Source: Vibrio ostreicida (GTDB taxonomy: Bacteria > Pseudomonadota > Gammaproteobacteria > Enterobacterales > Vibrionaceae). Taken from it: a stretch of DNA of 64,000 nucleotides. The stretch lies in contig NZ_JABEYA020000004.1 in the NCBI RefSeq assembly GCF_013074385.2, positions 62,001 to 126,000 of the forward strand, given 5' to 3'. Each line of letters starts with the position of its first letter. Position 1 is the stretch's first letter. The notes beneath the pieces were generated by a model. That model saw only the letters and a program-made list of their open reading frames with translations, searched no databases and was not told the DNA's origin. Made by a program: the position numbers and the translations under genes. This document shows, one piece after another, positions 8,852 through 17,450 of the stretch.

Positions 8852-10074
8852 GTCTCAACTACCCAAAGAAGCAATTTCGATCTCTTCCAAAGCAAGTCCA
8901 TATGATTTGGGTCGCCTCTTTGCCAGAAGAGGCGCAACTGAATCCTGTCAGAGATTGGGCTCAGAAAAATCCAAGTGCAACCATCAATTTGTGGGTCGAC
9001 TCAAAACATTTTGATGCCCATAGCCATTATATAAAAGCGCATCGAGTGGCTCGGTGTGAGGTTTCTGGGCTGGGTAAAAAGACGTTGCTGCGCACGCTGA
9101 CTCATCACTTGAATGTGTCTTTGCAGCAGAAGAATTTGGCGGGTATTGTGCGCTCAATTCGGGCACTCAATAAAGCACTCGGAACCAGTTGCCGTGAATT
9201 TCGTCAAGCTGTATTGCGAGAGGATGAACAAATCTCCGTCAACAATGTTCATCAGGTCCTGAATGCGCTAACTCAGGTTATTGGCAATAATAGATCAAAC
9301 GTAACCTCTGGTGCGAAGCCACTGCGTCATGGGTTACCGGTTTGGGACCCTTATTCATCAGGAGGGGTGATCAGCGACCTAAAGCGTCTGAGTATTTTAC
9401 GAGATAGCCTTAAACTCTTGCGCAATGTTCAAGTCAGAGATTTATCTGATACGCGAGACATTAGGCTGAAAAACCCGCGTGCTTATCAATATGAGATGCT
9501 GCGCGGTGCAAGCGCGTATCCTCACGCATCCGGTATCGTTAAGTATGACATACTCTATCAGTACGGCGGTATCTATATTGACGTGGATTTAACGTGTCAG
9601 CGGCGTTTGGATTTTGGTTGTATTCAGAGTCATCCAGAGCTGATGTTGGTCGGGATCGTTGCGGCTAAAAAAGCACAAGCGGCGCATTCCACACCTTGTT
9701 TCTTTAACGCGTTGCTGGCCTGCCATCGCGGCAGTCATATGGTTAAGGAAGTGATTGATGATATTGGCCATGAATACGAGACCCTCAAAGGCAGTGACCT
9801 GTCCGGTACACACGTTGATGAACTTACCCATAGAGCCATGATTGGTGTTACAGATCCTGACCAACGTTCTCGGCCTGTTGTGAATGCATTCAACCAAACA
9901 AACCACAAGCACACGGCAACATTTCAACGATTATGGGATAAAGCTCGGCAGATCAATCCCGATGTCTGGCAAGCGGTTAACTCTCATCTGGCGTTTCCGG
10001 ATGGCTGGGTTGAGTTTTCAATGCCAGAACAGGCAAAGCGTGTGACTGAAGTAATGGCAGACCCGATCCGTTAA
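8836..10074 (+). CDS. TcdA/TcdB-like GT-A glycosyltransferase, candidate secreted effector
   Basis: The N-terminal HMIWVASLPEE followed by INLWVDS matches the start of the nucleotide-sugar-binding fold in large clostridial toxin glucosyltransferase domains and related effectors. The key block is KYDILYQYGGIYIDVDL (DxD at residues 249-251), which binds metal and UDP-sugar. The C-terminal third has a second conserved-looking segment (NALLACHRGSHMVKEVI). No signal peptide is seen. The gene sits 230 bases before the type III secretion operon on the same strand, suggesting a translocated effector; target and sugar are unknown. The ATG at 8836 follows an in-frame TAG at 8830 and has a weak ribosome binding site, so the true N-terminus is uncertain. 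It could instead be a surface-glycan transferase, but no glycan genes are nearby. Confidence 0.7.
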   Translation: MSWGVSLNYPKKQFRSLPKQVHMIWVASLPEEAQLNPVRDWAQKNPSATINLWVDSKHFDAHSHYIKAHRVARCEVSGLGKKTLLRTLTHHLNVSLQQKNLAGIVRSIRALNKALGTSCREFRQAVLREDEQISVNNVHQVLNALTQVIGNNRSNVTSGAKPLRHGLPVWDPYSSGGVISDLKRLSILRDSLKLLRNVQVRDLSDTRDIRLKNPRAYQYEMLRGASAYPHASGIVKYDILYQYGGIYIDVDLTCQRRLDFGCIQSHPELMLVGIVAAKKAQAAHSTPCFFNALLACHRGSHMVKEVIDDIGHEYETLKGSDLSGTHVDELTHRAMIGVTDPDQRSRPVVNAFNQTNHKHTATFQRLWDKARQINPDVWQAVNSHLAFPDGWVEFSMPEQAKRVTEVMADPIR

Positions 10075-10308
10075 CTTGGCCACCTCATTGACACAAAAAA
10101 CAGAGATCTTCACAACTTTTCCAACGCGACATGTCATCTCTCGTTGGTCTTTAGTGTGTTAAAAATTATCATAAGCAATTGAAATGTAAACTATTTGTAA
10201 TTTTCACAATGATTCCGGATTATCCATTAGATTCGTGTATCTGTCGGCACTAAGATAGCGGCCAAATATCACCCAACCGATTGCGAACGATTGCCCGTAG
10301 GAGTTGAA

Positions 10309-10557
10309 ATGCCCGGCTTAATGATTGAACAGATCCAACCTTCCGTTATGGAAGACACCTTCAACAATATCGGAGAAGGCTTCCAAGAAATTCTTGATAA
10401 CCTCGACCGAATCAATGCGAGCGGTCAGACCATTGCCGTTCAAGATACCCTTGCTTTGCAGCAGTCGGTATTTCACTACAGCATGTATCAGGAAACGGTG
10501 ACCAAAATTGCGTCAAAATCTGCAAACGCCATTAATGAAGTGATGAAGGCTCAGTAA
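10309..10557 (+). CDS. sctI: Type III secretion inner rod protein SctI
   Basis: Small inner-rod subunit (82 residues) linking the export gate to the needle. The C-terminal half (LALQQSVFHYSMYQETV, then KIASKSANAINEVMKAQ) has the amphipathic helix typical of SctI/PrgJ/YscI. The ATG at 10309 is preceded by TAGGAG at 10298-10303; an upstream in-frame TTG at 10291 lacks a good site. It is first in the operon and overlaps sctJ by one base, the standard I-J order. It was preferred over needle protein because a better SctF candidate lies at 32984. Confidence 0.75.
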   Translation: MPGLMIEQIQPSVMEDTFNNIGEGFQEILDNLDRINASGQTIAVQDTLALQQSVFHYSMYQETVTKIASKSANAINEVMKAQ

Positions 10558-11102
10558 TGAAAAAGCTGTGGTGTTTATTGTTGGTGATACTGGTTGGATG
10601 TGATGAGCAAGGCTCAGTCCAGATCGCTAACTTCGAATCTCCCGATGTGGCCAATAAAGTCATTGTTTTATTAGCGCAACATCAGTTAGCGGCAACCTTG
10701 TCTACGGAGAAAGAAAGCTATCGAATTTATGTCGATAAACCCGCTGAGGCTGAAGCACGCCAATTACTAACCCAATTTAACTTCTATTTTCAGCGTGAAG
10801 ACCTCAATGACTTGTTAGAGTCCAAATTTGCCAGTTTGAGTAAATTGGAAATGGTTAAAAGTAACCTACTTGAAAGCCGAGAAATCTATAACAAGCTGAG
10901 TGTGATCCCCAATGTATTGAGAGCCAGTGTGGTTGTTACGGGTGAGAAAAATAAACGTATCTCTGTTTTGATCATGAGTTTGAAAGAAATCGACCTCAAC
11001 AAAAAGAGCAATATTGAGCGCTTCTTAAAAGGGTTAGTGGCTGAGCAGGATACCTTGACCGTCAGCTATTTTGTGCAGATGGCAGGTAATGAAAGCGTAT
11101 AA
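10557..11102 (+). CDS. sctJ: Type III secretion inner-membrane ring lipoprotein SctJ
   Basis: Forms the periplasmic ring of the basal body (EscJ/YscJ/PrgK family). A lipoprotein signal peptide ends in LVGC (Cys about residue 15). The first ring-building motif follows (FESPDVANKVIVLLAQHQLAA in two parts, then YRIYVDKPAEAEARQLL). A second domain carries LSVIPNVLRASVVVTG. Length 181 residues lacks a long C-terminal membrane anchor, as in shorter family members. Operon position after sctI supports the call. Confidence 0.85.
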   Translation: MKKLWCLLLVILVGCDEQGSVQIANFESPDVANKVIVLLAQHQLAATLSTEKESYRIYVDKPAEAEARQLLTQFNFYFQREDLNDLLESKFASLSKLEMVKSNLLESREIYNKLSVIPNVLRASVVVTGEKNKRISVLIMSLKEIDLNKKSNIERFLKGLVAEQDTLTVSYFVQMAGNESV

Positions 11103-11616
11103 AAAGCGGCATCAAAAGCTGCTTCATTATTGTTTGACCAAACGGACGCTTTCTGAACAGTCGTTCTCGGTTCTGACGTCGTTGACAGAGACAGAAAGCC
11201 AGCAATGGTTATCTTCCAGCCTCGGGCAAGTCAGAACGGCCGTCACGACTTTAGGACTAATGGCTCAGTATCAGAGGCATCGTCTCAACAAGGAAGGGGC
11301 TGCCTTGCTTAAGATCAGGCAATCGCTGACACAACATTTATATCTTTGGTCAGATACGGCTGGGCTAACTCAGATTCCTTCTGGGGTGAGTGCCGCGCAA
11401 CTTGGGCTCATCATGCTTGCTCAATACGATACACGTATGGCGGTGATTTGGGCGACTCGTTTAGGCGCTGAGCTCCCCTCGGAGCGACTCAGTTTTCAAA
11501 GTAAACATCGATTAAGAGATGTGATCAGGCAGGTACTGACTCCATTAAACCTGAAGTCGGACTTAGATGCACGCAACCAGACAGGACTGAAAAAAAATGA
11601 AAAATCAGGCGATTAA
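11089..11616 (+). CDS. SctK-position protein of the type III secretion system
   Basis: 175 residues, mostly helical and basic at the N-terminus, no membrane segment. It overlaps sctJ by 14 bases and the next gene by 20. Position I-J-here matches SctK, the cytoplasmic sorting-platform linker (YscK/OrgA), a family with very poor sequence conservation. I see no diagnostic motif, so the assignment rests on synteny and size. The ATG at 11089 is used because a GTG at 11071 would extend overlap into sctJ. Confidence 0.45.
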   Translation: MKAYKKRHQKLLHYCLTKRTLSEQSFSVLTSLTETESQQWLSSSLGQVRTAVTTLGLMAQYQRHRLNKEGAALLKIRQSLTQHLYLWSDTAGLTQIPSGVSAAQLGLIMLAQYDTRMAVIWATRLGAELPSERLSFQSKHRLRDVIRQVLTPLNLKSDLDARNQTGLKKNEKSGD

Positions 11617-12085
11617 ATTTGGCAAAGCAGGCGAAGAATTTTTTACCTTGCTTGATGGGAAATTGGTTGAACAAGAGCTGGCGAACCTACGCAAATCAAA
11701 GAAAGTCACAATAACTCAATTAAAATCCATATTTGATCTTGGCGTCGAGTTCTATAATCAATTCCAGTTTAAGGAAGCCGAAATTGTCTTTTCTGCTTAT
11801 ACCTCGCTGAATCCATATGACCACCGAGGCCCTGGTTGTTTAGCGGCTATATATTTGGAAAAGGGCCAATTCAAACAAGCCTTAGATGTCTTAAGTGTGC
11901 TAAAGACTTACCCAACAAATGAGTTGGATGAAACCATTATTAATATCTCTCTATGTCATTACAAGCTGAATGAACATATACAGGCGGCTGCGACCTTGTT
12001 AATTGTTAAAGTGGAAAATCTCAATGATTTTTACACTCAGCGTTATGAATATTTGCAGCAGCAGTTGGCACCATATTTATCTTGA
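11597..12085 (+). CDS. Class II (TPR) translocator chaperone, SycD/LcrH type
   Basis: Cytoplasmic chaperone for the pore-forming translocators SctE/SctB. TPR-like helices are readable: FDLGVEFYNQFQFKEAEIVF, then PYDHRGPGCLAAIYLEKGQF and LDETIINISLCHYKLNEHIQ. This matches the three-TPR layout of SycD/IpgC/CesD, whose usual size (about 160 residues) equals this one. It precedes the tip-like and translocator genes, the usual place. In V. parahaemolyticus T3SS2 the equivalent gene also lies before vopB2/vopD2. Confidence 0.8.
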   Translation: MKNQAIKFGKAGEEFFTLLDGKLVEQELANLRKSKKVTITQLKSIFDLGVEFYNQFQFKEAEIVFSAYTSLNPYDHRGPGCLAAIYLEKGQFKQALDVLSVLKTYPTNELDETIINISLCHYKLNEHIQAAATLLIVKVENLNDFYTQRYEYLQQQLAPYLS

Positions 12086-12114
12086 TTTCCCTTTATAGTT
12101 AGGACGCCAAAAGA

Positions 12115-13275
12115 ATGATTAGCAGCAACATCAACCATGTGTCTCCTGTGAGTGTTCAGGGGTTGTCTAGCGCGGATCCACAAGAAACGCAGGCTCAGCT
12201 TGCTTCTATTGATCTGGCCCAGTCACAACTCAAGACGATCGACACCACATTAGCGACTCCAACCACACAGCCTGTCAATGCAGAAACCTTGGCCATCATT
12301 GCCAACCAACAAAAACAAGTTGTGTTGACCATGGTCAGTGGCAATTCGGAACAAGCCATTGCAGTCGCACTGGCCCAAAGTATCGAATCCTACGGTAAAC
12401 AGCTTGAGATCATACAGGGCTGGACTAATGGTGGCTTGGCAATGTTCGAAAGTGCAATGGCAGTGATGTTTGATGGTATCAAAGAGAGTGGTGAGGTTTC
12501 TGGCTACGCCATAGAGGATCTGTTCCAACTTGCCATTATGGATTTTATGTCTCATGGCTATGGTTCAGACATGGATGAAGCGATGAGGCACTTTCTCGAA
12601 AGTACAGGCTCTGGCTCTCATGGCTACCATGAAAACTGGGATGGGGAAAAGTTTGCCAGTGAATGTCAGGGCATTTTCAATTACATGATGGATAATGCGC
12701 CAGAAGACAGTTTATGCCATGACGTTTTGACCTATATGAATGAGAAGTGTGGCGGTGTCACTGAGCTGCAAAAACAATACCGGAACAGCTTCAATAATAC
12801 GGGTGGGTTTGTTTGTGATTCTGGATACCCGAGCAGTGCGGGTCTCTCTCCGATGTTACGTATGGCCTTGATGGCTGGCTACCTCACTGCGAACCCTAAA
12901 GTAGAGCAATCGACGATAGAAATGTTTTTGACTGCTCCTATCGGTACTCTTGATACGTTTATTCAAACCAACACCGGTTACTCTTCTGCGATTGATTTTG
13001 TTTTCGATAATGACGGTTATCAGGATGATCCTACCCATGATGGGTGGCGGAAAGTGTCGCAAAATAATCATCAAGTCATTGATTGGGAGGGGCAAGGTTT
13101 AGGTTCGGAATATTTCGAGAACATGTACAAAGACTTCCCGCCAAGGGAGCTGACTGACGAAGATGTGGAAAAGATCAACCGCATTGGCGATCAGGTCAAA
13201 ATGCTTCAGCAAACGCTCAAATACTGGCTGTCCATTTGTCGTGATGAACAAATGGCGATTGCGCGCAATATATAG
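12115..13275 (+). CDS. Tip-like secreted protein 1 (tandem paralogue)
   Basis: 386 residues, acidic, no signal peptide or membrane segment. The N-terminal ~100 residues and C-terminal ~45 residues are nearly the same as in the next gene; the middle is different. Shared landmarks are QKQVVLTMVSGN, ALAQSIESYGKQLE and the C-terminal coil (INRIGDQVKMLQQTLKYWL then ICRDEQMAIARNI). A C-terminal coil ending at the very last residue is typical of needle-tip proteins (LcrV/IpaD/BipD). The place between the translocator chaperone and sctE is where tip genes sit. It may be a functional equivalent of VopW of T3SS2. Tip function is inferred; an effector remains possible. Confidence 0.5.
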   Translation: MISSNINHVSPVSVQGLSSADPQETQAQLASIDLAQSQLKTIDTTLATPTTQPVNAETLAIIANQQKQVVLTMVSGNSEQAIAVALAQSIESYGKQLEIIQGWTNGGLAMFESAMAVMFDGIKESGEVSGYAIEDLFQLAIMDFMSHGYGSDMDEAMRHFLESTGSGSHGYHENWDGEKFASECQGIFNYMMDNAPEDSLCHDVLTYMNEKCGGVTELQKQYRNSFNNTGGFVCDSGYPSSAGLSPMLRMALMAGYLTANPKVEQSTIEMFLTAPIGTLDTFIQTNTGYSSAIDFVFDNDGYQDDPTHDGWRKVSQNNHQVIDWEGQGLGSEYFENMYKDFPPRELTDEDVEKINRIGDQVKMLQQTLKYWLSICRDEQMAIARNI

Positions 13276-13280
13276 GTAAT

Positions 13281-14471
13281 ATGATGAATATTAATAACCT
13301 CAATGCCCTTTCTATACCAAGTCCTTCTCCAGATAATGCGTCACTTAAGCAAGATGTGCAGGTGCAACTGGCAACGATTGATAAAGCGCAATCACAGCTG
13401 GATCAAGGTGATGCCGCGATTGCGACGCTGGATAAGCAGCCTGCCAGTGCAGACATGCTGGCGATGATCGCGGCTCAGCAAAAGCAAGTCGTTGTGACCA
13501 TGGTCAGTGGTAATCCCGAACAGGCGATTGCCCTAGCGCTGGCGCAGAGTATAGAAGCGTATGGCAAGCAGCTAGAAACGATTCAACGTTGGACCAATGG
13601 GGGCAAAGATGCCTTCGAAGCCGCGATTTGGGAAATGTATACGGCAATGAATGGCGAAGATCTTGACGGTATTGATTACGAAAATATGTACCAGTTGGTT
13701 CTGTTGGATGTATTGATTAATGCCGATGAATATGGTCTGGGAGGTGATGATGATTTCCTTGAGGATGTTGGTCGTTTGCTTGAGAAGATAGGCAGTGGCA
13801 GTCACACCAATTGGGATTTTTCCCCAGAGGAAATTGGTGACATTGTGGAGAGCACTTGGTCGACCATTTACGGCAAAATTCAGTCAGGTGATATCCCTGA
13901 GAGCAGCTTGGCCTATCAGGCGATGTCCGATATTTGTGGTGGAAATATTACGCCTGCCCCACCCCAAGAGTTTCAGGATCAGTTTACCAGCGCTACTTAC
14001 AACAACCCCCAAGCCGGAGGTTGGATTACAGACGATCTTGACACCCTGAGCCCAATGACCCGTATGGTTATTCTCAGTAATTTAATGGGAAGTTACCCAC
14101 TATCTCAAGAACAAGTGGACGTGATTCTTACAGGAACAAAATCCGAAGTTGATCAAGCCGTTAAGGCGATTACAGGGACGGATAAAGGCGCTCTGGAGTT
14201 TTTATTTGACGATTGTGGTGCTTGGCAGAACTCTTCTGATCCCAACGAGAGTTTACCCAGTGGCGTGAGTCAAGCGTTGGATTATGACGGAACAATCAGT
14301 GTTTCGTATCTGGAGTCTTTATACACCAATTTTCCTCCGCGTGAGCTGACCGATGAAGAAATCGAAGAAATCAACCGCATTGGCGATCAGGTCAAGATGC
14401 TCCAGCAAACGCTCAAATACTGGTTGTCTATTTGTCGTGATGAGCAAATGGCGATTGCACGCAATATTTGA
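13281..14471 (+). CDS. Tip-like secreted protein 2 (tandem paralogue)
   Basis: 396 residues. It begins five bases after its paralogue stops. The C-terminal 41 residues are almost identical to those of the paralogue, and the N-terminal coil (LATIDKAQSQLDQGDAAIAT, QKQVVVTMVSGNPEQAIALA) is very similar, while residues about 105-345 diverge strongly. The pattern suggests duplication followed by diversification of the exposed middle domain. Likely exported through the apparatus and located at the needle tip or translocon; this is inference from position and architecture. Confidence 0.5.
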   Translation: MMNINNLNALSIPSPSPDNASLKQDVQVQLATIDKAQSQLDQGDAAIATLDKQPASADMLAMIAAQQKQVVVTMVSGNPEQAIALALAQSIEAYGKQLETIQRWTNGGKDAFEAAIWEMYTAMNGEDLDGIDYENMYQLVLLDVLINADEYGLGGDDDFLEDVGRLLEKIGSGSHTNWDFSPEEIGDIVESTWSTIYGKIQSGDIPESSLAYQAMSDICGGNITPAPPQEFQDQFTSATYNNPQAGGWITDDLDTLSPMTRMVILSNLMGSYPLSQEQVDVILTGTKSEVDQAVKAITGTDKGALEFLFDDCGAWQNSSDPNESLPSGVSQALDYDGTISVSYLESLYTNFPPRELTDEEIEEINRIGDQVKMLQQTLKYWLSICRDEQMAIARNI

Positions 14472-14611
14472 TGGCCTGATCGTGGCGAAGACAGCACAGC
14501 ATAAAAGCATAAAAGGGTATGACATTGCCGGGGACATACCGCTCGTGATTCGAGAGTTAAAGCACGCTTGATGGAGGCTTATTCCCGGTCCATTACATGA
14601 AGGGAAAACAC

Positions 14612-16084
14612 ATGAGTACATTCATGAATACCGTCTCAGCACCGACCTATGTCAGTGCTGTAGAGGAAGACAGCAAGCAATCTGTTTCTACAGAAAGCTC
14701 TGCTGTGGAATCGGCGTCGCCGAACCAACCACTTCCGGGTAGTTCTGTTTCACTCAGCGCTTTATGGCGTTTGGTTGAAGAACAGATGAAGGAAGTGGCG
14801 AATGCGGTTTCAGGTACGGGTAAAGAAAACTCAGAAGCAAAGAAATCACTGATTGAAGTGCAGAAAGAGTCTCAGATTAGCCAGTTGAAAGAGCGTGAAA
14901 GCCAAATCGAAGAGCAGAAAAAAGCTGAGAAGAAAAAAGGCTTTTGGGGCAAGTTGGGTATGGCACTTGGCTTTATCGCGGCGATTGTGATTGCACCATT
15001 TAACCCCGTTATGTCGGCGATCATGATCGGTACTATGGTGGCTGCCATTGTTGTTCCTATGGTTGCGGACGAAATAATGAAAGCGGTGGGCGTGCCTGAG
15101 GAAACCCGCGAAAAAGTTAAAATGGGGCTGGAAATCGGCATTGGCCTTGTTGGGATGCTACTCAGTTTTAATCCAGCCCAATTGGTGAAAAATGTCGCGA
15201 AAACGGCGGCAAATGCGGCGGCGAAAGCGGCGAGCATGGTTGATCGTGCGGTTGATGCCATGATGAGTCTGCGCAGTGTATTAGCCAATATGAATCCGGC
15301 GAAACTAGCGGGATTATTGGGTAAATCAGCGGCGAACAGCGCGTCTAAAGCGACTAAGCTACTCGATACCGCGGTAGATGCGCTAAAGGCGTTTAAAACC
15401 ACTTTGGTTAACGCAACCAAGCAAGCATTGCAAAAAGCGGCGGATACCGTGACCAAAGTGATGAATCAGGCGCTGGAAGCAATCAATCAGCTTAAAGCGA
15501 GCTTTATCAAAGCGCTAGATACGGCTTCTGATGCGATTAAGTCAGCGGGTACGGCTTTAAAAGAGCAGTTAGCCAGTTTGACCAAAGCCGTCGACAAGGT
15601 GTCATCTGTGATGGATGACTTTGCCAATAGCCTGAAAAATATCAATCCTGCCAATATGTTAAATAAGCTGTCTGATATTGCAGATAAAGCGTCTGACATG
15701 CTTAAAGCCATTAAGGCGATGCGACCGAGTCAGCTTGTCAATAAAGCCAAGCAAATGCTTGACGATGTGGTTGAATCCCTCAAAGACTTGATGACCAACA
15801 GCGAGAAAGCCTCGCTGCGTGCGACTCGAGTTAATCAAGTGGTGGAGGTGAGCTCGAATGCTTCTTCTATTGTGAGTACAGGCTATGGGGTTAAATCGGC
15901 TGATATTTCGAAAGATTTGGAGATTGCACAGGCCAAGCAGGAAGAATTAGAAACCCGAATTCAGCAAATCCTGACCATGCTTTCTCAGGCAATGCGCGCT
16001 GTGACCCATGCGTTTGAGTCTCTGTATAAAACCAACAGTGATTATCGTGAATTTAACGACAAGATGGTTTCTATCCACATGTAA
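14612..16084 (+). CDS. sctE: Major translocator SctE (YopB/VopB2-like)
   Basis: Pore-forming translocator inserted in the host membrane. 490 residues with a Ser-rich N-terminus, a charged coiled coil (about 70-108), then a hydrophobic hairpin: GFWGKLGMALGFIAAIVIAP and a second segment AIMIGTMVAAIVVPMVADEI. A third hydrophobic stretch near residue 180 (GIGLVGMLLSF) and a long Ala-rich helical C-terminal half follow. The start at 14612 has AAGG at 14600-14603; the in-frame ATG at 14597 overlaps that site. It is followed 14 bases later by sctB, the usual pair (vopB2-vopD2 in T3SS2). Confidence 0.85.
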   Translation: MSTFMNTVSAPTYVSAVEEDSKQSVSTESSAVESASPNQPLPGSSVSLSALWRLVEEQMKEVANAVSGTGKENSEAKKSLIEVQKESQISQLKERESQIEEQKKAEKKKGFWGKLGMALGFIAAIVIAPFNPVMSAIMIGTMVAAIVVPMVADEIMKAVGVPEETREKVKMGLEIGIGLVGMLLSFNPAQLVKNVAKTAANAAAKAASMVDRAVDAMMSLRSVLANMNPAKLAGLLGKSAANSASKATKLLDTAVDALKAFKTTLVNATKQALQKAADTVTKVMNQALEAINQLKASFIKALDTASDAIKSAGTALKEQLASLTKAVDKVSSVMDDFANSLKNINPANMLNKLSDIADKASDMLKAIKAMRPSQLVNKAKQMLDDVVESLKDLMTNSEKASLRATRVNQVVEVSSNASSIVSTGYGVKSADISKDLEIAQAKQEELETRIQQILTMLSQAMRAVTHAFESLYKTNSDYREFNDKMVSIHM

Positions 16085-16098
16085 TCCGGAGAAATAAC

Positions 16099-16827
16099 AT
16101 GACTACAGTAACAATGAACACACAGCCTTCGGATTTGACCACGGTTGAAGGTAAAAACACGTCTAGCCCTGTTGTTGTCAATGATAAAGAGTGGAATAGC
16201 TATTCCAGTTCACTCGATAAAGCTGACTCAGGCACGGTTTCGATGAGCGATCTTTTGGCGCTGTTGGCTGAGATCATTGAATCGTCTCAGCGATTACGTG
16301 CTCAGGTAATGCAAAACCGTATTGGTGAAGCGGTAGCAACCAGTGATTTAGCGGTAAAGATTGCAGGCGACAAATGCGGTGATGCACAACGTAAATTTGG
16401 TATTACTTTAGCGGCTTCAGTCGCCACTATGGCCTTATCTACGGCTGCAACTGTGCGTATGGGTCAAACCAAAACGCTGCAAGATAAGCATGTCACCGAT
16501 ATGACGGGCGGTAAATCAACGTCAGTCAAGTCACTGGATTCTAAGTCTGTTAATGATTTCAGCGCTCGTTTACAAGAAGGCCGAACGGGTAAGTACCGTG
16601 CGGTGTCTCAAATGGGTGAGATGGGCAACAGCATGGTGGGTAATGTCAACGAGATGCAGCACGCCGCGGAAGTTAGAACTCAGGAAGAGACTCAAGCGAC
16701 CAAAGAGCTTAAAGAGAAGTTTGATGCGCAGCTTGATCAGTATATCCAAGATTTAACGCAGGAAGCCGTTAAGTTGAATGAAATACTCGATGCTGTCGCC
16801 AAAGCAAGCTTGGTGACTAACCGATAA
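16099..16827 (+). CDS. sctB: Minor translocator SctB (YopD/VopD2-like)
   Basis: Second translocator, 242 residues. A single hydrophobic segment is visible near residues 98-122 (FGITLAASVATMALSTAATV), flanked by an N-terminal helical region (SDLLALLAEIIESSQRLRAQ) and a C-terminal coiled coil (about 190-235). This one-segment layout fits SctB. It is the last gene before a strong terminator, so the I-J-K-chaperone-tip-E-B group may be its own transcription unit. Confidence 0.82.
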   Translation: MTTVTMNTQPSDLTTVEGKNTSSPVVVNDKEWNSYSSSLDKADSGTVSMSDLLALLAEIIESSQRLRAQVMQNRIGEAVATSDLAVKIAGDKCGDAQRKFGITLAASVATMALSTAATVRMGQTKTLQDKHVTDMTGGKSTSVKSLDSKSVNDFSARLQEGRTGKYRAVSQMGEMGNSMVGNVNEMQHAAEVRTQEETQATKELKEKFDAQLDQYIQDLTQEAVKLNEILDAVAKASLVTNR

Positions 16828-16834
16828 GGAGTCT

Positions 16835-16857
16835 GAGCGGGTTCGCCCGCTCTTTTT
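16835..16857 (+). terminator. Rho-independent terminator after sctB
   Basis: GAGCGGG-TTCG-CCCGCTC followed by TTTTT: a perfect 7-bp stem capped by a stable TTCG tetraloop, eight bases after the sctB stop. The next gene begins at 16863, so downstream genes need read-through or their own promoter. Confidence 0.9.
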
Positions 16858-16862
16858 AGCTT

Positions 16863-17450
16863 ATGCGAAGTGTATCGTTTTCAATGCCTCAGAGGATGGA
16901 GCGTGTCTCAGATGTCACGCCGGCCAAACAAACTCGGGAAGAAAGTCAAACAAAACGGGTTCGTGATGTTAAACAAGCGGAAAAGCGAACCAAAAAAAAT
17001 CCGCGTTTGTTTCGTATAAGACGAAAACCAATGACACCTCAGCATCAGCGTCAGTTTGCGAAAATGCTCAACAGTTACCAGCTCAAAGCACTGAGAGACT
17101 GGCACGGATTTAGCGAGTCGTTGCCGGAAAAAGCCTCACTCAATGAGGCTCAGTTGTTTATCTTGCAGGCTGCGAACCATTGCCAACATCTTTATCCCGC
17201 TTCTTTGCGCAAAAAAATGAAGCAGTATCTGGAATCATTGGGTGAGTTGGCTGAGGGCATGGAAGCCGATAGTGAAGCACTCCAACAGTTGGTCGCTTAT
17301 GAACATTATCTGGAAGGGCTACTTTCCATGTTGGTTCTGTGCCGCAAGTACGACGCTCGTGAACGCAGATATCAGCGCAACACACAACATCTGAATCACT
17401 CAACTAGAGAACACAGCGATGACCAATCAAACCCGAATAGCCCATTGTGA
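16863..17450 (+). CDS. Basic helical T3SS protein, candidate gatekeeper subunit
   Basis: 195 residues. The N-terminal 55 residues are very basic and probably disordered (many Lys/Arg); the rest is helical (LNEAQLFILQAANHCQHLYP, AYEHYLEGLLSMLVLCRKYD). No domain is recognised with certainty. It lies between sctB and the sctQ-like gene, where V. parahaemolyticus T3SS2 carries the gatekeeper pair VgpA/VgpB. It overlaps the next gene by 32 bases. No separate full-length SctW (YopN/SepL) is found elsewhere in the window, supporting a gatekeeper guess. Confidence 0.4.
   Translation: MRSVSFSMPQRMERVSDVTPAKQTREESQTKRVRDVKQAEKRTKKNPRLFRIRRKPMTPQHQRQFAKMLNSYQLKALRDWHGFSESLPEKASLNEAQLFILQAANHCQHLYPASLRKKMKQYLESLGELAEGMEADSEALQQLVAYEHYLEGLLSMLVLCRKYDARERRYQRNTQHLNHSTREHSDDQSNPNSPL

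Noticed and set aside
8772..9014. 80-residue ORF with a hydrophobic start overlapping the glycosyltransferase
   Set aside because: It lacks a ribosome binding site and runs through the conserved catalytic region in another frame.
10075..10308. Attachment site or tRNA at the left edge of the secretion locus
   Set aside because: No tRNA, integrase or direct repeat was seen at either edge; island boundaries cannot be defined from this window.
14353..14571. 72-residue plus-strand ORF across the end of the second tip-like gene
   Set aside because: Mostly out-of-frame reading of the conserved C-terminus; no ribosome binding site.
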